In this document: positions 1 through 5,359 of the stretch, one piece after another
How positions within the stretch are numbered: the stretch's first letter is position 1
Layout of the letters: every line of letters starts with the position of its first letter
From: Deltaproteobacteria bacterium UBA5756
GTDB taxonomy: Bacteria > Desulfobacterota > Syntrophorhabdia > Syntrophorhabdales > Syntrophorhabdaceae
Direction of reading: 5' to 3'
DNA: 5,958 nt
NCBI GenBank assembly: GCA_002418985.1
Contig: DIFE01000162.1
Span: 1 to 5,958 of the forward strand
Notes under the pieces: generated by a model
The model's database searches: none
What the model was told of the DNA's origin: nothing
Seen by the model: the letters and a program-made list of their open reading frames with translations, nothing else
Made by a program: the position numbers and the translations under genes

Positions 1-439
1 CGGCCCCCGCTGCGGCGGGAAGCGCTCCATCGGGGATCGTGCCTGAGCCGCCCGCGGCCGCGGCGCCCACAGGTGCTTCCTCAGAAAGGCTCGTGGAGAG
101 CATCTTTCGCATATCGATCCGCTCGTCGCCCATTTTAATGGGAAGGCCGATACCTACCCGTTGCGTCCGCACACCGCCCGGCGGATCAAAGGCGCTGCCG
201 TAAGGGTCTACAAACAAGGGTTTGTTGGTCCTGTTCTCCATTTCAATCATAAACCGGGAATAACCGCCGGTGCTTTTCGACTGGACAATCCGCAGCATTC
301 CGCCACCCACCGCATCGTTCAGCGAGATCGTCTCCTGCGCATCGGCGTAAGCTGGGATCACAAGGGCACAGACGATCACCGCGGCGGCAAGGAGGAGCAT
401 TACGGCATTCGCTCTTATCGACACCCTGTCCCGCCTCAT
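1..439 (-). CDS. Exported protein of unknown function, C-terminus cut by window edge
   Basis: This reading frame begins with ATG at 439 and stays open for 146 codons to the left edge, so the stop and C-terminus lie outside the window. The first 34 residues form a clear Sec signal peptide: arginines at 2, 3, 5 and 9, a hydrophobic core at about 13-29, then AYADA, with probable cleavage after Ala32 or Ala34. The mature part starts with about 80 residues of probable beta-rich domain, including a stretch of the type MENRTNKPLFVDPYG (about 67-81) and QRVGIGLP (93-100). An Ala/Gly/Pro-rich, linker-like stretch follows from about 122 to the edge. The start overlaps the stop of the upstream membrane-protein gene as ATGA, indicating translational coupling; the Shine-Dalgarno sequence is weak. 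It is probably periplasmic or surface-located. I do not recognise the family, and no catalytic motif is visible in the part shown. Confidence 0.8.
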   Translation of the reverse strand, partial: MRRDRVSIRANAVMLLLAAAVIVCALVIPAYADAQETISLNDAVGGGMLRIVQSKSTGGYSRFMIEMENRTNKPLFVDPYGSAFDPPGGVRTQRVGIGLPIKMGDERIDMRKMLSTSLSEEAPVGAAAAGGSGTIPDGALPAAAGA

Positions 440-966
440 GAGTCGCCTGCTCCCGCCGGTTCGACCATTTTCTGTTTTGCAATCCGGGCCGTAGTCACGC
501 CCAAAAAAGCGCCGCAGAGAAGGCCCGTAACAGCCATAAAGAGATAAAGGAGGACGGCCTGCCCCGGCACTCCCGAAACGAGCAGGGCTTCGCTCAACAC
601 GAGGATAGCCCACCACAGGCCGGAAAGCATTGCCAGGCCGCGGTCCGTGCGCTTCTCAAGCCGAACCCCGTCTGAACGAAGAATGGGAAGGAGAAGCCCG
701 ATAATGAAGGCGCAAACGATCGTGGTCCTTCGCCACTGCGCTATACCGTAGAAAAAGGGAGAACCGAGATAGGAGTATGAAATAAAACCGACGACTACCA
801 ACGCCAGGAGGCGCCTGAATACCGCGGGGCCCCTGTTCGATGACAGGGCTGAGAAGAGCCAGTAACAGGCGGGGATGACAGCACAAATCGAAACCAGGAT
901 TGCAAGCCCCAGAAAGGCTATGCCGAAATAGGAAAGAATGTGGTAGTAGGTTTCGCCAAACCCCAT
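436..966 (-). CDS. Five-helix membrane protein of unknown function
   Basis: The 176-residue product is mostly hydrophobic, with predicted membrane helices at about residues 14-40, 53-69, 79-97, 109-132 and 135-158. Basic loops (RR at 51-52 and 79-80, then RLEKRTDR at 102-109) separate them, and a short polar C-terminal tail follows. No signal peptide, cofactor motif or known transporter signature is visible. The start is well supported: GAGGAGG lies five bases upstream of the ATG, inside the last arginine codons of the preceding gene, and the preceding stop overlaps the ATG as TGATG. Its own stop overlaps the next start as ATGA. It therefore sits third in a coupled four-gene operon that otherwise encodes two other membrane proteins and one exported protein, which suggests an inner-membrane partner in an envelope complex. 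That role is inferred from context only. Confidence 0.82.
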   Translation of the reverse strand: MGFGETYYHILSYFGIAFLGLAILVSICAVIPACYWLFSALSSNRGPAVFRRLLALVVVGFISYSYLGSPFFYGIAQWRRTTIVCAFIIGLLLPILRSDGVRLEKRTDRGLAMLSGLWWAILVLSEALLVSGVPGQAVLLYLFMAVTGLLCGAFLGVTTARIAKQKMVEPAGAGDS

Positions 967-1721
967 CAGCGCCTCCTCGAAAGCAGCCGGAAGACAAGAC
1001 GGCTGAAGAGCACATCGATTTGAATGCGAAAAGAATCGAGCTCTTTACTGACCGCCACTTTGTCCATGATCTCTCCGGGCTGTCCCCTGGCGGCCTTGCG
1101 GGCGATACGGGGACTTACCATCCACGAGATACCCTTTTCCAGAAATTGCGAGGGTACGGGCAAAGTAAACGTTACCAGTGCCAGGACAAAAATAGCGAGA
1201 AGGAGATTCGTCTTTACGACGGTACCGAAGACGGACGCCATGCGGGAGAGGAAAATAACCGGGTGGCCGGCAACAGGGTCGTCGGTTCCCGTGGCCGCTT
1301 GGATCAGGCTTCGCTGGTCCGCCGACAGGCTTTCCCACTGCTTGTGCCCTTCTGTATACCAGACGGCCCGCTGAACATCTGACTGTTTCCACCGCGACGG
1401 GTGAGACAGGTACTCGTTGAATATCTCGCCCAGATAGGGCCTGAGTCTTACCGCAGGCGTGCCCATGAGAGAATAGGCGTCAGCCGAACGGGGGCTGCCG
1501 CGATGGTTGTCAAGACAGAAGGATTCGAATTCAAAGACCTTTCTTTCACCCGGTTTCAATTCAATCCGGGGCACGACCTTCCCGTAGGTCATGGGCTTCT
1601 GCGCCGCGCCCGATGAAAAAATCAGGGCCGCGACGGCGATCAGTCCGAAGAAAGCGGCCGCGCATACTGCTGCCCATATAACGATCTTTCTGATTCTGGG
1701 AAGAAGCGTCGCATCGATCAT
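966..1721 (-). CDS. Bitopic membrane protein with extracytoplasmic domain carrying Cys and Gln motifs
   Basis: The 251-residue product has a membrane helix near residues 13-36, an extracytoplasmic domain at about 37-165, a second helix near 170-191, and a basic cytoplasmic tail of about 60 residues ending in RRR. The outer domain contains ELKPGERKVFEFESFCLD with Cys69, then VQRAVW with Gln117. The Gln motif and a Cys after an aromatic residue recall the hallmarks of bacterial thioester domains, but the spacing of 48 residues is short and the match is only suggestive. I chose the ATG at 1721 over the one at 1736 because it makes an ATGA overlap with the upstream zinc-ribbon gene and has a GGGG stretch at a usable distance; the longer start has no visible Shine-Dalgarno sequence. 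The downstream gene overlaps by one base (TGATG). The function is not recognised. Confidence 0.82.
   Translation of the reverse strand: MIDATLLPRIRKIVIWAAVCAAAFFGLIAVAALIFSSGAAQKPMTYGKVVPRIELKPGERKVFEFESFCLDNHRGSPRSADAYSLMGTPAVRLRPYLGEIFNEYLSHPSRWKQSDVQRAVWYTEGHKQWESLSADQRSLIQAATGTDDPVAGHPVIFLSRMASVFGTVVKTNLLLAIFVLALVTFTLPVPSQFLEKGISWMVSPRIARKAARGQPGEIMDKVAVSKELDSFRIQIDVLFSRLVFRLLSRRR
972..978 (-). promoter_or_regulatory. Strong ribosome-binding site inside the preceding gene
   Basis: On the minus strand this reads GAGGAGG, five bases before the ATG at 966. It lies within the terminal arginine codons of the upstream gene. It fixes the start of the 176-residue membrane protein and shows that this gene can be initiated directly as well as by coupling. 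Confidence 0.75.
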
Positions 1722-2287
1722 CTGCGAGCCCCGCATCGAGTGCAGAAAGCGTCATTCTCACCAACCGGAGCGCCGCATTTCGGGCAGCCGGTCCCAACGG
1801 TCGGGGCCGCCTGCGCCCCCGCCTTAACGGAGAAATATCTCTTCATGATCATGCCGTTCATTCCGATCACCGACCCGGTACTCATGATGAGAAGCGCCAT
1901 GATGACGGAAGGGGGCCTGTTCGTCATGACGGATACCAGCTGCGTCAGGGCAAAAATCCCGCCCCACACCAGCAGATACCATACCGAATTACGGGACATC
2001 ACCTTTCCGTTCTCGACATATACCTGGGTCGCCTGCGACCAGACCACCCCGATAAACAAACCGGCGAAGACCATCAGGGCCAAGAGCAGCGAGGACGGTT
2101 GATAGTTTATCAGGAATGAAAAGGCGGCCAGCGTTGTTATGCTGATCACGATTACAAGTAACAGCGAAAGAATGGAGACCTTTTTCGGTTTGCGGAACGT
2201 AAGAACGAGGAGCGCCACGGACACGACAAAAACGATCAGGAATATAACGCTTATCGCTTTCATGACCAGCGGCATCATGCCTGACAT
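1718..2287 (-). CDS. Polytopic membrane protein with C-terminal zinc ribbon
   Basis: The 189-residue product has about five predicted membrane helices (about 10-31, 38-61, 65-85, 103-120 and 127-147). A short linker follows, then a C-terminal zinc ribbon, CPKCGAPVGENDAFCTRCG, whose four cysteines at 168, 171, 182 and 185 form two CxxC knuckles. The stretch GLFIGVVWSQATQVYVENGK with a following SRNSVWYLLVW vaguely resembles CcdC/DUF1453-type membrane proteins, but I would not assign that family without a profile search. The ribbon probably sits in the cytoplasm, where it could bind a partner or stabilise the protein. The start is uncertain: TTG at 2296, ATG at 2287 and ATG at 2278 are all in frame and none has a good Shine-Dalgarno sequence. 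I chose ATG 2287. This is the first gene of the coupled four-gene operon and diverges from the porin gene across a shared regulatory region. Confidence 0.85.
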   Translation of the reverse strand: MSGMMPLVMKAISVIFLIVFVVSVALLVLTFRKPKKVSILSLLLVIVISITTLAAFSFLINYQPSSLLLALMVFAGLFIGVVWSQATQVYVENGKVMSRNSVWYLLVWGGIFALTQLVSVMTNRPPSVIMALLIMSTGSVIGMNGMIMKRYFSVKAGAQAAPTVGTGCPKCGAPVGENDAFCTRCGARR

Positions 2288-2378
2288 GGTAAACAAGTTT
2301 TCGTTCTATGTCCAAAGTAAATTCGTACCAAATACAATGCGGGTTTGAACTCAAGTCTTCTATGCGCGATCACCGTTG

Positions 2379-2417
2379 TTAACCGTAAATTAACCCCGAA
2401 CTAACATCCACCTAATT
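2379..2417 (+). promoter_or_regulatory. Probable Pho box: four hexamer repeats at 11-bp period
   Basis: Four hexamers begin exactly 11 bp apart: TTAACC at 2379, TTAACC at 2390, CTAACA at 2401 and CTAATT at 2412. Each is separated by five bases, and the last two are degenerate. Tandem direct repeats with an 11-bp period are the known arrangement of sites for PhoB/PhoP/SphR response regulators, and the TTAAC core matches the Bacillus PhoP and cyanobacterial SphR versions more than the E. coli CTGTCAT version. The array reads in the direction of the porin gene, whose start is about 100 bp downstream, and the pst-phoU genes are close by, which supports phosphate control. The intergenic region 2288-2519 also serves the divergent operon, for which I see no convincing promoter. 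Binding is inferred, not shown. Confidence 0.6.
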
Positions 2418-2424
2418 AAAATTC

Positions 2425-2430
2425 GTTAAT
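2425..2430 (+). promoter_or_regulatory. Possible -10 element of the porin promoter
   Basis: GTTAAT matches the TATAAT consensus at four of six positions and lies seven bases after the last 11-bp repeat, close to where a -10 element sits in PhoB-activated promoters that lack a good -35. Transcription would start near 2437, giving a leader of about 80 bases. The match is weak, and this is a placement guess. Confidence 0.25.
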
Positions 2431-2457
2431 CTGAATCCGCGGACACAATGATCCAAA

Positions 2458-2469
2458 AGAAAGGAGGTG
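2458..2469 (+). promoter_or_regulatory. Extended Shine-Dalgarno-like element without a start codon
   Basis: AGAAAGGAGGTG is fully complementary to the usual 3' tail of 16S rRNA over 12 bases, much stronger than any functional ribosome-binding site in the window. No ATG, GTG or TTG follows at normal spacing, and the porin start is 51 bases further on with its own Shine-Dalgarno sequence. It resembles the STAB-SD elements (GAAAGGAGG) in the leaders of Bacillus cry3A-type mRNAs, where a bound 30S subunit protects the transcript from 5' decay. It could equally be a ribosome standby site or a remnant of a lost gene. Confidence 0.4.
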
Positions 2470-2509
2470 GGCGGCAATCTTCCGTTTTGCATCATGAAAA
2501 ATAATCTAT

Positions 2510-2514
2510 GGAGG
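2510..2514 (+). promoter_or_regulatory. Ribosome-binding site deciding the porin start
   Basis: GGAGG ends five bases before the ATG at 2520. The alternative in-frame ATG at 2508 has no Shine-Dalgarno sequence upstream and would add four residues before the typical MKK signal-peptide start, so 2520 is preferred. Confidence 0.8.
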
Positions 2515-2519
2515 CAAGA

Positions 2520-3797
2520 ATGAAGAAATCGGTATTGGTTATGCTTGCGCTGTTCCTTGTCATTCCGGCAATCAGCAACGCGGGCAGCATGACGAGCAGG
2601 TACGACGTTACATTTGGGGGTTTTGTGAAGTACGATCTGGGCTATTCAACCCAGAACGCTCACGCGGACCCTTCGTTGGCCTACAGGCACAGTTCCTCGG
2701 ACAGGGCTATCTTTGCCGACGAATACAGCAACAGCTACATGACCGGCGGTGAGACCCGTTTCAACTTCCGCATCAAGGGCCCCGACCTGTGGGGTGCCAA
2801 AACAAGCGCCTTCATCGAAGGCGATTTCCGCGGTACAACGACGGGAAACCAGTACGGTGGCTTTCAGTTGAGGCACGCCTTCATGAACCTGAAATGGAGC
2901 GCGGCGGACCTTCTTATCGGTCAGGCCTATCAGCAGTGGGGCATGCCTTACTACTCCGCGCAGATCGGCGCCGATGACTTCAAGCAGTACCTCAAAGGCA
3001 TCAGGACACCCCAGATGGCCTACAGGTACTTCTTCACCAAAGAGTTCAGCACAATGATCGGTATTACCTCTGCGACAGATTGGTCGGGGGCAACCCGTCA
3101 GTACAACGACGGATACGCCAGGAGCAACTGGCCGGGTCTCCAGGGCGAGGTCGCGTACTGGAGCGACCGCTGCGGCAAGATCGGTGCCAATAATCTGAAG
3201 TTTGGTCTCGGCGCCTACTACGGCAAAGACAAGGAATCCTACGTTGACCCCGGCAACGCGGCAAATTACAAGGACGATACGATCAACGCCTGGGTTGCGG
3301 CATTCAGGTACTCGATACCCATCGTTCCCGAAAAACAGGGCAACAAGGCAATGTCCGTACTCCTCAACGGCAACTTCTTTCTAGGCCAGAACGTGGCCGG
3401 CAACAACTGGATGGGCAGTTCAGGCCCAAGCAACGGCTCCTACATGAGACCGGGCCACGACGCAGCGGCGCCGACGGCATTCGGCCTCTTTGCTCAGGCC
3501 TCATGGTGGCTGACGGACAGGCTGTGGGTCAACGGCATGTACGGTTATCTGAAATACAACTACAGCGAATGGGCCCGCACCAACAACGCGGCCGCACGCG
3601 ACAAGATCAACATGACACAAACCTATGGCGTCAACCTCCTGTGGGATGCGAACCAATCCATAAGGTTCGGTATCCAGTGGTTGACGATGTTCACGGGCTA
3701 CAATGGCAAGGGTCAGGGAACAGGCACGGGTGCAGGCTTCGCGAACGGCAACGGCCAGATTGACCAGTACAGGTTTGCAGCCTGGTATTTCTTCTAA
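2520..3797 (+). CDS. Outer-membrane porin-like beta-barrel, probably for phosphate or other anions
   Basis: The 425-residue precursor begins with a classical signal peptide, MKKSVLVMLALFLVIPAISNA, with cleavage likely after Ala21. The rest is an alternation of short amphipathic strands and polar loops, rich in Gly, Asn, Tyr and Trp, ending in RFAAWYFF, whose terminal Phe is the usual beta-barrel assembly signal. The block from about 78 to 141 (TRFNFRIKG, AFIEGDFRG, FQLRHAFMNL, LLIGQAYQQWG) resembles the DcaP-like and OprP/OprO porin groups; this is from memory of family patterns and needs a profile search. Late loops at about 395-415 are Gly/Asn-rich. One cysteine (218) is present, which is unusual for a porin. 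A Pho-box-like array upstream and pst-phoU downstream suggest it supplies phosphate to the periplasm under starvation. The barrel assignment is firm; substrate is inference. No gene symbol is given because the subfamily is unsure. Confidence 0.88.
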   Translation: MKKSVLVMLALFLVIPAISNAGSMTSRYDVTFGGFVKYDLGYSTQNAHADPSLAYRHSSSDRAIFADEYSNSYMTGGETRFNFRIKGPDLWGAKTSAFIEGDFRGTTTGNQYGGFQLRHAFMNLKWSAADLLIGQAYQQWGMPYYSAQIGADDFKQYLKGIRTPQMAYRYFFTKEFSTMIGITSATDWSGATRQYNDGYARSNWPGLQGEVAYWSDRCGKIGANNLKFGLGAYYGKDKESYVDPGNAANYKDDTINAWVAAFRYSIPIVPEKQGNKAMSVLLNGNFFLGQNVAGNNWMGSSGPSNGSYMRPGHDAAAPTAFGLFAQASWWLTDRLWVNGMYGYLKYNYSEWARTNNAAARDKINMTQTYGVNLLWDANQSIRFGIQWLTMFTGYNGKGQGTGTGAGFANGNGQIDQYRFAAWYFF

Positions 3798-3815
3798 GAT
3801 CAGGATCTTACGTAT

Positions 3816-3854
3816 AAAGAAAAAGGGGCCCTTTTGAGGTCCCTTTTTCTTTTT
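3816..3854. terminator. Rho-independent terminator between convergent genes, probably bidirectional
   Basis: A stem of up to 15 pairs forms between 3816-3830 (AAAGAAAAAGGGGCC) and 3838-3852 (GGTCCCTTTTTCTTT), with a single G-U pair on the plus-strand transcript and a seven-base loop. The T-rich right arm and following Ts give a U tract after the porin gene; the A-rich left arm gives a U tract to transcripts leaving phoU on the other strand. It lies 18 bases past the porin stop and 77 bases past the phoU stop. Confidence 0.88.
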
Positions 3855-3930
3855 GATTCCGGGGAGGCATCCCCTGAAGAGATTCGCACGCCGGGTCAGC
3901 TTTCGCAGCCTGCCGCGACCCTTTGCAGCT

Positions 3931-4590
3931 TCAGGTTCTTTCTTCCATATGGTGCTTAATGACCCTTCCTTCGACCATGAATATCACATCCTCGCAGATG
4001 TTTGTCGCAAGATCGGCGATCCGTTCCAGATTGTTTGCCACCCTGATAAGGTAGAGGGCCCTTTCGATGGTTGCGGGGTCGGCGGTCATAAAGGTCACGA
4101 GTTCCCTGAAGATCTGGGTCTGAAGTGCATCGATGATATAGTCGCGTTCACAGACCGCCTCTGCCAGGGCGGCGTCCTCGTCGAGAAAGGCCGTAATGCT
4201 GTCATTGAGGCTTTTTATGGTTTCTTCGGCCATCCTCGGTATGTCTATCAGGGGTTTTACCGGCGCATGGGACAGGAGAAACAGTCCGCTGTCGGCGATA
4301 TTCGCCACGTGGTCGCCCATGCGTTCAAGGTCGCTGTTCATTTTGAAAACCATAAGGACGGTCCTTAAGTCCCTGGCCTTGGGCTGATACTGTGCGATGG
4401 CACCCGTGCACAATTCGTCCAGCTTTATCTCGAAATCGTTGGTCGCAGGTTCAAGTTCATGTATGACCTCAAGAAGAGGGGTTTCGTCCCTCTCCAAGAG
4501 CCCCTTCATGCTTTTCGCGATCATGTCCTCCACGAGCGTGGCATATTCGACAAGTTCTTTCTTCAGCTCCTTTATCCTTACCTCGAGCAT
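3931..4590 (-). CDS. phoU: PhoU, phosphate signalling and transport regulator
   Basis: PhoU is a cytoplasmic metal-binding protein that links the Pst transporter to the PhoR sensor kinase, keeping the Pho regulon off when phosphate is plentiful and limiting Pst uptake. The 219-residue product is normal in length and almost entirely helical, with two tandem three-helix PhoU repeats. Each repeat shows the family motif: NSDLERMGDHVANIAD at 85-100 and NNLERIADLATNICED at 186-201, with the acidic residues that hold metal clusters in solved PhoU structures. The ATG at 4590 is well supported by AGGAGGG five bases upstream (4596-4602), which overlaps the pstB stop codon. It lies 10 bases after pstB and ends the operon, converging on the porin gene. 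The gene looks intact. Confidence 0.98.
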   Translation of the reverse strand: MLEVRIKELKKELVEYATLVEDMIAKSMKGLLERDETPLLEVIHELEPATNDFEIKLDELCTGAIAQYQPKARDLRTVLMVFKMNSDLERMGDHVANIADSGLFLLSHAPVKPLIDIPRMAEETIKSLNDSITAFLDEDAALAEAVCERDYIIDALQTQIFRELVTFMTADPATIERALYLIRVANNLERIADLATNICEDVIFMVEGRVIKHHMEERT

Positions 4591-4595
4591 CCCTG

Positions 4596-4602
4596 CCCTC
4601 CT
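4596..4602 (-). promoter_or_regulatory. phoU ribosome-binding site overlapping the pstB stop
   Basis: On the minus strand this reads AGGAGGG, five bases before the phoU ATG at 4590, and it shares two bases with the TAG stop of pstB. The overlap suggests that ribosomes finishing pstB help initiate phoU. Confidence 0.75.
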
Positions 4603-5359
4603 ATCCGAATTTTCCCGTCAGGTATTCTTCCGTACGTTTGTCTTTCGGTACGGTAAACATTTTTTCCGTCGGCCCGAATTCGATGAGTTCCCCGAGATAG
4701 ATGAAAGCCGTGACATCGGAGACCCGTGCAGCCTGTGCGATATTATGAGTGACGAGAAGCATGGTGACATTCTTCTTCAGTTCCACGAAGAGTTCTTCGA
4801 TCTGCGATGTCGATTTCGGGTCAAGGGCTGACGTTGGTTCGTCGAGAAGAAGTATCTCGGGGTTCATGGCAAGGGCGCGGGCTATGCAGAGCCTTTGCTG
4901 CTGCCCTCCCGAAAGGAAGGTCCCTTTCCGGTGCAGAGCGTCCTTGACCTCATCCCAGAGCGCTGACTTTTTCAACGATTGCTCGACAATATTATCCAGC
5001 TCCGGTTTCGGTATCCTGATGCCGTTGAGTTTGTACCCGGCTATTACATTTTCGTAAATGCTCATCGTCGGAAAGGGATTCGGTTTTTGAAAGACCATAC
5101 CTACCTTTCTTCTGAGGATGATGGGTTGCATTGCGTAGATGTCTTCGTCGATCAGGGTCATCCTCCCTGAAACCGTTGCACCGGGAATGAGCTCATGCAT
5201 CCTGTTGACACATCGGATGAGCGTCGTTTTTCCGCAACCCGACGGTCCCATGAGGGCGGCCACAACATTCCTGGGAACAATGAGATTGATATCTTTCAAT
5301 ATCCTGTTGTCGCCGAAGGAGGCACTGAAATTTTCAACCTTTAAAACCGTGTTTTCCAT
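4601..5359 (-). CDS. pstB: PstB, phosphate ABC transporter ATP-binding protein
   Basis: PstB is the cytoplasmic ATPase that powers high-affinity phosphate import by PstSCAB. The 252-residue product has every ABC motif in order: Walker A GPSGCGKTT at 38-46, Q-loop Gln91 in VFQKPNPFP (a PstB-typical sequence), signature LSGGQQQR at 149-156, Walker B ILLLDEP at 169-175, D-loop SALD at 177-180, and switch His205. The length is typical (about 250), and the C-terminal EYLTGKFG ending is characteristic of PstB. The ATG at 5359 lies inside the end of pstA, so the two genes overlap by 19 bases; an AAGGGGG stretch stands about 11 bases upstream of the start. phoU follows after 10 bases. It appears complete and functional. 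Confidence 0.99.
   Translation of the reverse strand: MENTVLKVENFSASFGDNRILKDINLIVPRNVVAALMGPSGCGKTTLIRCVNRMHELIPGATVSGRMTLIDEDIYAMQPIILRRKVGMVFQKPNPFPTMSIYENVIAGYKLNGIRIPKPELDNIVEQSLKKSALWDEVKDALHRKGTFLSGGQQQRLCIARALAMNPEILLLDEPTSALDPKSTSQIEELFVELKKNVTMLLVTHNIAQAARVSDVTAFIYLGELIEFGPTEKMFTVPKDKRTEEYLTGKFG

Noticed and set aside
900..1382. 160-codon plus-strand open frame
   Set aside because: It lies antisense to two membrane-protein genes that have good starts, membrane helices and stop/start overlaps; its translation is Arg/Gly/Asp-rich with no domain pattern.
1722..1736. Longer start for the bitopic membrane protein at 1736
   Set aside because: No Shine-Dalgarno sequence is seen, and the start at 1721 gives the ATGA overlap found at the other operon junctions.
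2448..2504. 18-codon plus-strand frame beginning ATG ATC CAA
   Set aside because: No Shine-Dalgarno sequence precedes it, and it runs through the anti-16S element; nothing supports translation.
2508..2519. Upstream ATG as porin start
   Set aside because: It has no ribosome-binding site; GGAGG at 2510-2514 is placed for the ATG at 2520, which gives a standard MKK signal peptide.
3853..4368. 171-codon plus-strand open frame
   Set aside because: It is antisense to phoU, which is unmistakable, and its translation resembles no family.
4397..4831. 144-codon plus-strand open frame
   Set aside because: It spans the antisense of the phoU start and pstB end; the Ser/Phe-rich translation is the mirror of those genes.
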